Part shown: positions 35,362 through 43,616 of the stretch, in pieces
How positions within the stretch are numbered: position 1 is the stretch's first letter
Layout of the letters: each line of letters begins with the position of its first letter
NCBI GenBank assembly: GCA_036821905.1
Contig: DAISIR010000010.1
Location: 1-64,000 of the forward strand
Direction: 5' to 3'
Source of the DNA: Brooklawnia sp937867175
Lineage (GTDB): Bacteria; Actinomycetota; Actinomycetes; Propionibacteriales; Propionibacteriaceae
Length of the DNA stretch: 64,000 bases
Translations under genes and position numbers: made by a program
The notes under the pieces: model-generated
Databases searched by the model: none
Told to the model about the DNA's origin: nothing
Seen by the model: the letters and a program-made list of their open reading frames with translations, nothing else

Positions 35362-35808
35362 TCAGGCGGTGACGACCTCGACCGGCACGTGGGCGGTCAC
35401 CGCATCGGTGAGCTTCACGGCCACGATGTGCGTCCCCACCGACTTGATCGGCTTGGCTGCGGAGATCGCCCGCTTGTCGAGCAACGGGCCACCGGCCTTC
35501 TTGATCGCGGTGGCGACCTCGTTGCTGGTGACGGCGCCGTAGAGCTTGCCGGAGGCGTCGGCACGAACCGGCACCTGCACCTGCAGGCCCTCGAGTTGCG
35601 TGCGGACCTGCGCGGCGTGCTCGTTGCTGCGGATCTGCTTAGCGTCGCGGGCACGTTGGATGCCCTCGATCTGCTTGGCGGTGCCCCGGTTGTAGGCGAT
35701 GGCGTAACCGCGCGGCAGCAAGAAGTTGCGCCCGTAGCCGTCCTTGACCTCGATGACGTCGCCGGCCACCCCGAGGTTGTCGACAGCAGCAGTCAAAATG
35801 AGCTTCAT
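35362..35808 (-). CDS. rplI: 50S ribosomal protein L9
   Basis: Structural protein of the large ribosomal subunit. At 148 residues it has normal length. It has the signature opening MKLILTAAVDNLGVAGDVIEV followed by KDGYGRNFLLPRGYA, then the long connecting helix and a C-terminal domain with LYGAVTSNEVATAI. AAGGAGG precedes the ATG. It is the last gene of the rpsF-ssb-rpsR-rplI cluster. Confidence 0.98.
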   Translation of the reverse strand: MKLILTAAVDNLGVAGDVIEVKDGYGRNFLLPRGYAIAYNRGTAKQIEGIQRARDAKQIRSNEHAAQVRTQLEGLQVQVPVRADASGKLYGAVTSNEVATAIKKAGGPLLDKRAISAAKPIKSVGTHIVAVKLTDAVTAHVPVEVVTA

Positions 35809-35824
35809 ATCAACTTCCTCCTTG

Positions 35825-36064
35825 TCAGCGAGTGGTCGTGGTGTACGGCAGCAGTGCGAGTTCGCGCGCGTTCTTGACGGCGATCGCGACCTTGCGCTGG
35901 TCTTGGACGCTGAGTCCGGTCACGCGGCGGGCGCGGATCTTGCCACGCTCGGAGATGAACTTTCGCAGCAGGGCGGTGTCTTTGTAGTCGACGTTGGCGA
36001 CGCGAACCGCCTTCACGGGGACGATCTTGCGCTTGTTCAGCGGCTTGCGCTGAGGACCGGCCAT
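35825..36064 (-). CDS. rpsR: 30S ribosomal protein S18, zinc-free type
   Basis: Small-subunit protein that pairs with S6. The 79 residues contain the conserved core YKDTALLRKFISERGKI, RARRVTG and the C-terminal LALLPYTTTTR. The CxxC pair and later Cys present in zinc-binding S18 are missing (no Cys in the chain), so this is the C-minus form, sitting at the standard locus. AAAGGAG precedes the ATG, and rplI follows after 16 bp. Confidence 0.97.
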   Translation of the reverse strand: MAGPQRKPLNKRKIVPVKAVRVANVDYKDTALLRKFISERGKIRARRVTGLSVQDQRKVAIAVKNARELALLPYTTTTR

Positions 36065-36081
36065 TGTGGTGCTCCTTTCCT

Positions 36082-36116
36082 GGGAGGTCAGGCCTCCCGA
36101 GCCCGGCTTGCGCCGG
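36082..36116. other. Two small inverted repeats between ssb and rpsR
   Basis: GGGAGG/CCTCCC with a 5-nt loop (36082-36098) and CCGGC/GCCGG with a 4-nt loop (36103-36116) lie in the roughly 100-bp gap. They could be a weak hairpin tuning expression of rpsR-rplI, or chance in GC-rich DNA. Confidence 0.3.
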
Positions 36117-36160
36117 AATGTGCCATGTGGATTCGGGTTTGTTGCCGACCGATCGGACGA

Positions 36161-36691
36161 TCAGAACGGCGGTTCTTCGCTTTGGGCGCTAGCCCACGGG
36201 TCGTTGGCGGGACCACGGTTGGACGACTGCGAGCCACCGGACTGCCAGTTGTCGCCGCCGGCCTGGCCGCCACGCTCGTGGCTGCCACCTTGGCCGCTGC
36301 CGCCCTGCCAGCCGCCGCCACCTTGCCCGGACGTGCGGTTGACCTTCGCAGTGGCGTAACGCAGGGACGGGCCGACCTCTTCGACGTCCACCTCGAAGAC
36401 CGTGCGACGGTTGCCTTCTCGGTCGTCGTAGCTGCGCGACTTCAGGCGACCCTGCACGATCACTCGCATGCCCTTGGACAACGTCTCGGCGACGTTCTCG
36501 GCAGCCTGGCGCCAGATGGAGCAGTTGAGGAACATGGTGTCGCCGTCTTTCCACTCGCTCGACTGACGGTCGAACGTCCGTGGCGTCGAGGCAACGGTGA
36601 AGTTGGCGACCGCAGCCCCTGAGGGGGTGAAGCGCAGTTCGGGATCTCCGGTCAGATTTCCGATCAGCGTGATCTGGGTGTCGCCTGCCAT
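36161..36691 (-). CDS. ssb: Single-stranded DNA-binding protein
   Basis: Coats single-stranded DNA in replication and repair. An OB-fold domain (about 1-115) opens MAGDTQITLIGNLTGDPELRF and has NFTVAST and WRQAAENVAETLSKG. A Gly/Ser/Gln-rich flexible linker follows, and the chain ends in the acidic protein-interaction tip EEPPF. Length (176) is typical of actinobacterial SSB. GGAGGAAAC precedes the ATG. It lies between rpsF and rpsR as in most bacteria. Confidence 0.98.
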   Translation of the reverse strand: MAGDTQITLIGNLTGDPELRFTPSGAAVANFTVASTPRTFDRQSSEWKDGDTMFLNCSIWRQAAENVAETLSKGMRVIVQGRLKSRSYDDREGNRRTVFEVDVEEVGPSLRYATAKVNRTSGQGGGGWQGGSGQGGSHERGGQAGGDNWQSGGSQSSNRGPANDPWASAQSEEPPF

Positions 36692-36791
36692 GTTTCCTCC
36701 GTTACGAGTGATGAGTCTTCATTGAGTATCGGCGTCCGCACTGACAATCCGTCAGACGGATCACCAGCTGTGGACAACTCGCCGAGCCGAC

Positions 36792-37079
36792 TTACTTGTC
36801 GGTGCGCATCACTTTGGTGCGCATGATCTGCTCATCGATCGTCATCAGACGATCCATCTCGCTGACCACAGCGGGCGGGGCAGTGACATTGAGCACTGCG
36901 TAGATGCCTTCGGGCTTCTTGTTGATCTCGTAGGCCATCCGGCGCCTGCCCCAGATGTCCTGGCCGTCGACGGTTCCCTTGCCATTGGTGATGACCAGCA
37001 AATGCTTCTCCAGCAGAGCGGGCACCTGACGCTCGTCGACGTCGGGGTCGATGATGACCATGATTTCGTACTTACGCAT
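36792..37079 (-). CDS. rpsF: 30S ribosomal protein S6
   Basis: Small-subunit protein, 95 residues, with the family opening MRKYEIMVIIDPDVDE, the central WGRRRMAYEINKKPEG and VMRTDK at the end. AAGGAGGT lies 11 nt before the ATG. It is the first gene of the ribosomal/ssb cluster; the 160 bp upstream must contain the promoter. Confidence 0.98.
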   Translation of the reverse strand: MRKYEIMVIIDPDVDERQVPALLEKHLLVITNGKGTVDGQDIWGRRRMAYEINKKPEGIYAVLNVTAPPAVVSEMDRLMTIDEQIMRTKVMRTDK

Positions 37080-37237
37080 ACGCGAACTCCACCTCCTTCG
37101 GACTGGGCGGCCGCGGGAATCTCCCGTGGCAGGAGGGCGAATGCAGCGCCGGGGACGCGCAGGTGCGCGGCGACGCAGTCGCCAACGATACCTGCGTCGT
37201 CCGGGATTGTCGAAGTGAGGCAGCCGGGCGGCCGAGC

Positions 37238-37636
37238 TCAGCGCGGCGGCCCCGGCAGCAGCACCTGACCGTCCCGCACCCAGCCCGCCAAGCCGCCGGC
37301 CAGCGAGTGGGCGTTCAGGTCATGGTCACGTAGCAGATGTGCGACCGCGCGGGCATGGGCCGGAGTGGAGCTGATCACGATGACCGCCTTGTCCTGGGTT
37401 GCCGGGTCGAGCATCGCCAGCGGGTCATGGCCCCAGACGGCATCGGTTGGGGAGGTCGTGAGGTCGGTGATCGCCACCAGCCGGGCGCCGGGAAGGTGGC
37501 CGCGCTCGTACTCGGTCTGGGTGCGGACGTCGATCACCACGCCGCCGTCGGCCAACAGTCTGAGGGCATCGGGGACCGAGACGGTGGTCTCGTCGGCCGG
37601 CTCATCGCCGGTGTTGAACAGGTCACGCCATCCCAT
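37238..37636 (-). CDS. Rhodanese-fold protein lacking the catalytic cysteine
   Basis: A 132-residue single rhodanese domain with the CH2A/B-like strings VIDVRTQTEYERGHLPGA and LAGGLAGWVRDG. The active-site loop, where enzymes have a Cys followed by R/GxG, here reads VISSTPAHARA, and the whole chain has no Cys. It cannot carry a persulfide, so a binding or regulatory role is more likely. It starts 7 bp after the stop of the flavin-binding protein gene and is probably translated from the same transcript. Confidence 0.85.
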   Translation of the reverse strand: MGWRDLFNTGDEPADETTVSVPDALRLLADGGVVIDVRTQTEYERGHLPGARLVAITDLTTSPTDAVWGHDPLAMLDPATQDKAVIVISSTPAHARAVAHLLRDHDLNAHSLAGGLAGWVRDGQVLLPGPPR

Positions 37637-37643
37637 GGGTCAA

Positions 37644-38315
37644 TCACACCACGCCGGGGCGGTCCGCGTCTCGGCCGCCGGGACTGGGGCGGGCCGCCAC
37701 GAACCGACGCACCGACGCCGGCAGCGGCAGCCCGGGGTCCTGCCCGGTGGCTGGCACTGGGTCGCCAGCCACCACGGTCAACGGGACGGTGCCCATCCAC
37801 ACGTCGTCCGGTGCTTCGTCGGCCCGAGCCAGCTGACCCGTGCGGGCCTTCATCAGCCAGTGGCCGTCGCTGATCGGCAACGCGAGCGTCATCGTCTTGG
37901 CGGCGTCCTTGCTCGCCACCGGCACGATCTCGGAATTGCGGCCGGGCACCAGCAGGTCGACCAGTAGGTCCAGCGCCGCCCAGTGTTCGTCCCCGGTCAG
38001 CCTGGTGGCCACACCCGCCACGACTGCGGAGCGGTAGTTGACCGAGTGGTGCAGGCCGTTGTAACTCAACCGGATCGCGTCCACCGCATGCACGCAGAAA
38101 CTGACCGGCGCACCGTCGGCCGCCATCCGAAGCGCCCCGGCACCCGTCGAGCCGTGGAAGAGCAGTCGGTCACCGTCGCGGGCATAGGCGATCGGGATGA
38201 CGTGCGGGCGTCCTTCGTACACGGTCGCCAGCACCCCGGAAAGTTGTTCGTCCAAGAACGCGTCCAGCGCGGCCCGGTCGTCGACGCCGCGGTCGGGTTT
38301 GCGGGTGAGCCTCAT
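37644..38315 (-). CDS. Pyridoxamine 5'-phosphate oxidase-like flavin-binding protein
   Basis: A 223-residue split-barrel protein. The pattern LDEQLSGVLATVYEGRPHVIPIAYARDGDRLLFHG followed by GAPVSFCVHAVD is that of the NimA/flavin-nucleotide-binding branch (core: PHVIPIAY and LLFHGST). These proteins bind FMN or F420 and reduce small molecules; the substrate here is unknown. The ATG follows a TAGGAT box by exactly 6 nt with no ribosome-binding site, suggesting a leaderless message. Confidence 0.8.
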   Translation of the reverse strand: MRLTRKPDRGVDDRAALDAFLDEQLSGVLATVYEGRPHVIPIAYARDGDRLLFHGSTGAGALRMAADGAPVSFCVHAVDAIRLSYNGLHHSVNYRSAVVAGVATRLTGDEHWAALDLLVDLLVPGRNSEIVPVASKDAAKTMTLALPISDGHWLMKARTGQLARADEAPDDVWMGTVPLTVVAGDPVPATGQDPGLPLPASVRRFVAARPSPGGRDADRPGVV

Positions 38316-38357
38316 CTGGCCATCCTACGGCGGGGACGCGCCAGGGCGTCCGATCGG

Positions 38358-39641
38358 TCAGCTCGCGATGACCACGCCACCGGCGGGACGGATCCGCACG
38401 ATCCAGCACCTGCCGGCGCCGAGGACGCGGTTCATGCCGGCGCGGAACTCTTCGGCCATCTCGCTGGGCACATAGGCCTGAATCGTGCCCGCGAACCCGC
38501 CTCCATGCACCCGAACCGCGCCGCGCCCACCCAGTAGGTGTGCGGCCAGCGCGAGCGACACCCCGACTGCCTGCTGCTGCGGCTGGGAGGTCGAGAAGAG
38601 GTTCTGCAACTGCATCGCCGACGAGACCCCAGAAGCGCTCACCAGTTCCAGGAAGTCCGCGAAGCGGCCTTCCGCCAGGGCAGCTGCCTGCAACGGAACT
38701 CGCGCGTTGTCGTCGAAGAAATGCGCGGCCCTCAGCACGGCACGATCGCCAGCACTCGCTCGGACTCCCCGAAGATCTCCCCAGAAATCGGCTGCCGAAA
38801 CTTCGCTCAGGTACTGCTGACCGAAATGCTGCGCAACCGCGCGCATCTCGTCTGTGACCGCCGCGTACTCGTCGGTGAGGTCGGCATGGTCGGCACCCGA
38901 GTCGACGATACACAGCACATGCCCGGAGGCCGCCATGTCGAAGTTCACCGGTTGCACCACAGGATGAGCGGGATCGGCGAAGTCTATGTGCACGACATTG
39001 CCCAGGGAACTGGCCATTTGATCCATCAGGCCCGACGGCTTGCCGAAGAAGACGTTCTCTGCGTACTGACCGATCTGGGCAAGCTCGACGGGGGTGAGTT
39101 CGTCGTTGCAGAAAAGATGATTCACGATGGTGCCGATGAGGATCTCGTAAGCTGCCGAGGACGACAGCCCTGATCCGCCCGGCACGTTGGAGGTTATGCA
39201 GGCATCCCAGCCCTCGATCACGTACCCGCGGTCGCGCATCGCGCGGCAGACACCTCGCACCAAGGCAGCAGAGGTGCCCCTCTCAGCAGGGATCGGATCG
39301 AGCTCGGCGCTGTCCAGCTCAAGTTGCGGATAACCATCCGAGAGCACCCGGATGATCCGCGAGCCGTTGCGTCCGGCGCAGGCCGCCATGTCGAGATTGA
39401 CCGAACCTGCCAGCACATGACCGCGCTGATGGTCGGTGTGGTTGCCGCCCATCTCGGTGCGTCCCGGAGCAGAGAACAGCCCCGCCTCCTCGCCACCGAA
39501 GTCGGCCTGGAAGCGGTCGACCAGCGACGCCAAACGTGTTCGAGCCGATTGCAGCTCGGCCGGCTCTGCTGCGTAGACCCGCCGGATCTGGTCGTCCAGT
39601 GCGCCGCCGACAAGTTGGTCTTTCAAAGTGTTCAGTTCCAC
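38358..39641 (-). CDS. galK: Galactokinase
   Basis: GHMP kinase phosphorylating galactose at C1. The 427-residue protein has the galactose signature region GRTEMGGNHTDHQRG (a divergent form of GRxNxxGEHxDY), the ATP-binding VPGGSGLSSSAAYE and the C-terminal RVHGGGFAGTIQAY. I start at GTG 39641, preceded by GCGGGG, because homologues begin near ELNTLKDQL; an extension upstream is unsupported. It is divergent from the sugar symporter and shares a 178-bp regulatory region. No galT or galE is visible. The weak hairpin GGACGC/GCGTCC at 38334-38351 lies just past its stop. Confidence 0.9.
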   Translation of the reverse strand: MELNTLKDQLVGGALDDQIRRVYAAEPAELQSARTRLASLVDRFQADFGGEEAGLFSAPGRTEMGGNHTDHQRGHVLAGSVNLDMAACAGRNGSRIIRVLSDGYPQLELDSAELDPIPAERGTSAALVRGVCRAMRDRGYVIEGWDACITSNVPGGSGLSSSAAYEILIGTIVNHLFCNDELTPVELAQIGQYAENVFFGKPSGLMDQMASSLGNVVHIDFADPAHPVVQPVNFDMAASGHVLCIVDSGADHADLTDEYAAVTDEMRAVAQHFGQQYLSEVSAADFWGDLRGVRASAGDRAVLRAAHFFDDNARVPLQAAALAEGRFADFLELVSASGVSSAMQLQNLFSTSQPQQQAVGVSLALAAHLLGGRGAVRVHGGGFAGTIQAYVPSEMAEEFRAGMNRVLGAGRCWIVRIRPAGGVVIAS

Positions 39642-39697
39642 GTCATTCCCCGCTTCATTGCTGGTCCTTAGACGAGATCTTAGCAAGATGTGTGCGG

Positions 39698-39726
39698 TTG
39701 ACGCCGTACGACCACAGTCGTATGGT
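39698..39726 (+). promoter_or_regulatory. Symporter promoter with operator in the spacer
   Basis: A near-consensus promoter: -35 TTGACG at 39698-39703, 17-nt spacer, -10 TATGGT at 39721-39726. A perfect inverted repeat TACGAC-CACA-GTCGTA occupies 39707-39722, between the two hexamers and touching the -10. A repressor bound here would block RNA polymerase. On the opposite strand a TAAGAT box at 39681-39676 could serve galK. The LacI protein at the end of this unit is the likely ligand. Confidence 0.7.
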
Positions 39727-39818
39727 TGCGTTACCAGAGTCGGTCGGGTCTGCCTTGTCAAGCAGGCCAGGACCGATCGGCGCCGCCCACACCACCCACC
39801 ACCCGAACGGGGACACAG

Positions 39819-41519
39819 ATGACAGCACTCCTGCTTCCGCTGGAGGAGAAACTCCTGCTCAACGCCTATTGGTACGACTACATCCCGATAGTCATCTACT
39901 TCGCGTTCGTGATCGGGGTGGGTTTCGTGATGAAGGCGAAGGCGTCCTCCTCCGATGCATTCCTCACCGGCGCGCGCTCACTGCCCGCTTGGGTCACCGG
40001 TATCGCGTTCGTCTCGGCCAACCTGGGTGCTGTCGAGATCATGGGCATGTCGGCCAACGGCGCCCAGTACGGGATGCCGACCTTCCACTACTTCTGGGTC
40101 GGCGCCATCCCGGCGATGCTCTTCTTGGGCATCGTGATGATGCCGTTCTACTACGGCTCGAAGGTCCGCTCGGTGCCCGAGTTCATGTTCAAGCGTTACG
40201 GCACCACGGCTCACCTGATCAACGCGCTGAGCTTCGCGCTGGCGCAGTTGCTGATCGCCGGTATCAACCTGTTCCTGCTGGGCAAGATCATCAACTGGTT
40301 GCTGGGGTGGCCATTGATCGTCGCGCTGATCGTCGCGGCCATCATCGTGTTCACCTACATCTCGGTGGGCGGTCTGGCGGCAGCCATCTACAACGAGGTG
40401 CTGCAGTTCTTCGTGATCGTGGCGGCGTTGCTGCCGCTGACCCTGATCGGCCTGCACCGTACCGGCGGTTGGAGCGGGCTCACACGTCAGATCACCGAAC
40501 TCGCCAATCAAGCCGGCACTGATCCGGCACTGCAGCTGAACTCGTGGCCCGGGACGCTGCTGTCGGGCTTCGACTCCCCGGTGATGTCGGTCGTGGGCAT
40601 CGTCTTCGGCCTCGGCTTCGTGCTCTCGTTCGGCTACTGGACGACCAACTTCGTCGAGGTTCAGCGCGCGATGGCCTCCGACTCGCTCTCGGCCGCCCAG
40701 AAGACGCCGATCATCGGCACCTTCGTGAAGATGTTCATCCCCTTCTTGGTGATCATCCCCGGCATGGTGGCCGGCGTCCTGGTGACCGAAGTTGCGGATG
40801 CAAAACTCACCGGCGCCGATTTCGAGTACAACAATGCGATTCTGCTGCTGATGCGTGACGTGCTGCCCAATGGACTGCTCGGCCTGGCCATCACCGGCCT
40901 GCTCGCATCGTTCATGGCAGGCATGGCCGCCAACATTTCGGCCTTCAACACAGTCTTCAACGTCGACCTTTACCAGCGCTACCTCCGGCCTGGCCAGGCT
41001 GACTCGCACTATCTCAAAGTGGGGAAGTACACCACTGCCGCGGCTTCGATCATCGCCATCTTCACCGCGCTGATCGCTGCGCAGTACTCGAATCTGATGG
41101 ATTACCTCCAGCAGCTCTTCTCGATGTTCAATGCCCCGCTGTTCGCAACGTTCATCGTCGGTATGTTCTGGAAGCGGGCCACCCCTGCCGCAGGTTGGAC
41201 CGGCCTGGCATCTGGCACCTTGGCGGCGCTGAGTGTGAACATCTTGCTTTGGAGCGGAGTGATCGCGCTACCCGGCCAGGGCGGTGCCTTCCTCGCAGCC
41301 ACGGTCGCCTTCTTGACCGACGTCATCGTCACCATCGTGGTCTCGCAGTTCACCCAGCCGAAGCCGGACGCCGAGTTGCGCGGTTTCGTCTACGCCCTGA
41401 CGCCCAAGGAAGATCGCACCGACCCGCACCTGCATGAGATGCCCGTCTGGCGCCGTCCCGTACCGTTGGCGATCGTGGCCGGTGTGCTCGTCGTCACCTT
41501 GAACGTAGTCTTCCACTGA
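39819..41519 (+). CDS. Sodium:solute symporter, probable galactose/glucose type
   Basis: SSS-family sodium-coupled transporter of 566 residues with about 14 transmembrane segments. LTGARSLPAWVTGIAFVSAN, IMGMSANGAQYGMPTFHY and YYGSKVRSVPEFMFKRYG correspond to the sodium-site and sugar-site regions of SGLT-like proteins (TM1-TM3 area). ACGGGGAC precedes the ATG. Its divergence from galK and the lacI gene downstream point to galactose as substrate; that is inference. An 85-residue membrane protein follows 29 bp later. Confidence 0.88.
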   Translation: MTALLLPLEEKLLLNAYWYDYIPIVIYFAFVIGVGFVMKAKASSSDAFLTGARSLPAWVTGIAFVSANLGAVEIMGMSANGAQYGMPTFHYFWVGAIPAMLFLGIVMMPFYYGSKVRSVPEFMFKRYGTTAHLINALSFALAQLLIAGINLFLLGKIINWLLGWPLIVALIVAAIIVFTYISVGGLAAAIYNEVLQFFVIVAALLPLTLIGLHRTGGWSGLTRQITELANQAGTDPALQLNSWPGTLLSGFDSPVMSVVGIVFGLGFVLSFGYWTTNFVEVQRAMASDSLSAAQKTPIIGTFVKMFIPFLVIIPGMVAGVLVTEVADAKLTGADFEYNNAILLLMRDVLPNGLLGLAITGLLASFMAGMAANISAFNTVFNVDLYQRYLRPGQADSHYLKVGKYTTAAASIIAIFTALIAAQYSNLMDYLQQLFSMFNAPLFATFIVGMFWKRATPAAGWTGLASGTLAALSVNILLWSGVIALPGQGGAFLAATVAFLTDVIVTIVVSQFTQPKPDAELRGFVYALTPKEDRTDPHLHEMPVWRRPVPLAIVAGVLVVTLNVVFH

Positions 41520-41548
41520 TTTCGGCGACAACGAGAGAAGGATCAACA

Positions 41549-41806
41549 ATGACCTCACCGAAGACCACTGTCCAACAACGCAGTGACCTCACCGATATCC
41601 GTTTCATCATCGCTTCCGCCCTCGGGTTGATCGGCATCTTCCTACTGGTTTGCGCCGCTTTCGCCGGTAACCCCGACGAGATGGCGAAGACCGGCGACAT
41701 CAACGCCAATCTCTGGGCGGGCGTCGGGCTACTGATCGTCGCGGTCGTCATGGGCATCTGGTGGAAGATCGACCCCACTGCTGGCGCGTCCGCGCACAGC
41801 GAGTAG
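41549..41806 (+). CDS. Small two-helix membrane protein after the symporter
   Basis: An 85-residue protein with a charged N-terminus, two hydrophobic helices (about 20-38 and 57-72), an intervening GNPDEMAKTGDINANLW loop, and the end WWKIDPTAG. AGAAGGA precedes the ATG. It lies directly after the symporter and before a strong hairpin. It may be an accessory or stabilising subunit, but I do not recognise a named family. Confidence 0.8.
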   Translation: MTSPKTTVQQRSDLTDIRFIIASALGLIGIFLLVCAAFAGNPDEMAKTGDINANLWAGVGLLIVAVVMGIWWKIDPTAGASAHSE

Positions 41807-41820
41807 CGGCACATCTGGCA

Positions 41821-41860
41821 GGCGTAACGGTGCCGCACGGACCAGCGGCACCGTTACGCC
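41821..41860 (+). terminator. Terminator after the symporter unit
   Basis: A 16-bp perfect stem, GGCGTAACGGTGCCGC and its complement, with the 8-nt loop ACGGACCA. It starts 15 nt after the small-protein stop. The lacI gene begins 25 nt later, so either it has weak read-through from the symporter transcript or an unrecognised promoter. Confidence 0.85.
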
Positions 41861-41884
41861 GCCAAACTTGACAGGGGGAGTGGC

Positions 41885-42895
41885 ATGACGAAGGCGCGCA
41901 GAGCATCGATGGCCGATGTGGCCCGGCTCGCCGGGGTGTCACCTCAAACGGTCTCCCGGGTCTCGCAAGGCCAGGGGTACGTCTCTGACGAGAAGCGCCA
42001 ACGGGTGCAAGCCGCGATGAAGGAACTGGACTATCGCCCCAATGCGGCAGCCCGGGCCATGAAACACGGCGTCTTCAAGACCATCGGCGTCTATTACCAC
42101 AGCCTGCACGATGTTGGCGGCCGGCTTGCCCTTGAGGCCATCGTAACGGCCGCCGCTGAGCACGGCTACGGCACGACCCTGGCACCGATGACCGCCTCGG
42201 GAGGCCGTCGCGGCGAACTCTCGGTGGACGCGGCCATCGTCATCGTTTTCACATCGGGCCAGGTGGCCAGCAGCCGACAGCTGCAACTGCGGGTGCCGAC
42301 GGTGGTGCTGGGGCCTCCGGTGGCCCCCGGCGTCTCGTCCATCGACATCGATCAGGCGGTCGGCACTCGGGCCGCGATCGATCACCTGCTGGGTTTGGGC
42401 CACCAGAGCGTGCATCACATCGCCGGCCCCGTGTGGTCATTCCCGGCGCAACGTCGCGAGCAGACCTGGCGGGAGGCACTGGGCGAGGCGGGCCGTCGAG
42501 TGCCCGCGCCGACCAGAGGCGACTGGACGCCCAACTCCGGCTACTTGGCCGCACGCGAACTGTTGGTGGCCGAGCAGCCGAGCGCGGTCTTCGCGGCCAA
42601 CGATCAGATGGCGTTGGGCGCCTTCCGGGCGATCCTGGAGGCAGGGCTTCGCGTGCCGCAGGACATCTCGCTGGTGGGCTTCGACGACATCGACGAAGCT
42701 GTTGCCTTCCCGACGCCGTTGACCACCGTCGCCCAAGACTGGGACAAGGTCGGACGCCTGGCTTTGGAGGTGGCGCTCGGCATGCTCAAGAATCGGGCAC
42801 CCAAAGTGCTGACGATGCCCACCCGGTTGGTCCTGCGCGATTCCACTGGGCCGGCGCCCATCCCGGTGGAGCCGTCTCCGGCAGCACCGGCCTAG
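41885..42895 (+). CDS. LacI-family regulator, probable galactose repressor
   Basis: A 336-residue regulator with an N-terminal helix-turn-helix (MADVARLAGVSPQTVSRV) and hinge region RPNAAARAMK, then a sugar-binding domain with VFAANDQMALGAFRA and LVGFDDIDEA. GGGGGAG lies before the ATG. Encoded at the end of the symporter unit, it probably represses it and galK from the TACGAC-N4-GTCGTA operator. It is a distant relative of the regulator in the glucan operon, not a recent copy. Confidence 0.9.
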   Translation: MTKARRASMADVARLAGVSPQTVSRVSQGQGYVSDEKRQRVQAAMKELDYRPNAAARAMKHGVFKTIGVYYHSLHDVGGRLALEAIVTAAAEHGYGTTLAPMTASGGRRGELSVDAAIVIVFTSGQVASSRQLQLRVPTVVLGPPVAPGVSSIDIDQAVGTRAAIDHLLGLGHQSVHHIAGPVWSFPAQRREQTWREALGEAGRRVPAPTRGDWTPNSGYLAARELLVAEQPSAVFAANDQMALGAFRAILEAGLRVPQDISLVGFDDIDEAVAFPTPLTTVAQDWDKVGRLALEVALGMLKNRAPKVLTMPTRLVLRDSTGPAPIPVEPSPAAPA

Positions 42896-42962
42896 CAGAT
42901 GAGCGGCTCAGCTCGACGTCCCTCAAGACCTTCGGCGAATGAGCCCGGTTAGGATTTGGATC

Positions 42963-43577
42963 ATGAGCCGATTCCTCGAGCGCGACGCCTCTGCACTGGT
43001 GGTGGTGGACGCCCAGCAGGGCCCGGCCGCCGCCTTGGCCGGCGTGACGGCGGTACTCGACGCCATCGCCGACCTGGTGGCCCGCGCGCGGCTGGCGGGC
43101 GTCCCGGTCGTCTGGCTGCGTCGGGTGGACGCCGAGCTGCGGCCCGGGGAACCGGGTTGGCAGTTGTGCGACCTGCTGGCGTCCGAACCCGGCGAACTGT
43201 TGATCGACCACGCCTGGGACGACGGTTTCATCGCCACCGACTTGGCCGACGCACTCGGCGGGCTGTCGGCCGGGCATCTGTGGTTGGCTGGCCTGGGCTC
43301 CGAGACCGCGGTGCTGCAGACCTACCTGGGTGCGCTGTATCGCGGTTTCGACGTCACCCTCATCGAGGACGCCCACGCGGCCACGGATGTCGAATTCGAC
43401 GGCTGCGAACTGTCGGCATCCCAGGTCGTGGCGCTGGTGAACCGCATCGTCTGGCGCGACCACGCCCCCGACGTCAGCGGCGACCTGATGGCCTGCGCCA
43501 ACGTCGTCTTCAACGCCGACGAACTCGACGACCTGGCGATCATCGCCTTGGCGCAGGAAGAGACGACTGCGCAGTGA
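42963..43577 (+). CDS. Isochorismatase-like protein lacking the catalytic cysteine
   Basis: A 204-residue protein with the isochorismatase/cysteine-hydrolase fold: ALVVVDAQ (catalytic Asp16), RLAGVPVVWLRR and LWLAGLGSETAVLQT. In active enzymes the last motif is xxCVxxTA; here Ala116 takes the Cys position. The lysine loop is also changed (LIDHAWDDGF). It is probably a pseudoenzyme with a binding role. The ATG follows TAGGAT by 7 nt, leaderless style. It lies 39 bp before lipB on the same strand. Confidence 0.8.
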   Translation: MSRFLERDASALVVVDAQQGPAAALAGVTAVLDAIADLVARARLAGVPVVWLRRVDAELRPGEPGWQLCDLLASEPGELLIDHAWDDGFIATDLADALGGLSAGHLWLAGLGSETAVLQTYLGALYRGFDVTLIEDAHAATDVEFDGCELSASQVVALVNRIVWRDHAPDVSGDLMACANVVFNADELDDLAIIALAQEETTAQ

Positions 43578-43616
43578 TCGACCCGTTGGGAACCAGCGGC
43601 TAGCATCGAGCGCACG

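Noticed and set aside
33948..35372. 474-residue frame opposite serA and serC
   Set aside because: Shadow of two certain genes.
41868..41873. TTGACA as -35 of the second lacI gene
   Set aside because: It lies only 11 nt before the ATG, too close to act as -35 for that start.
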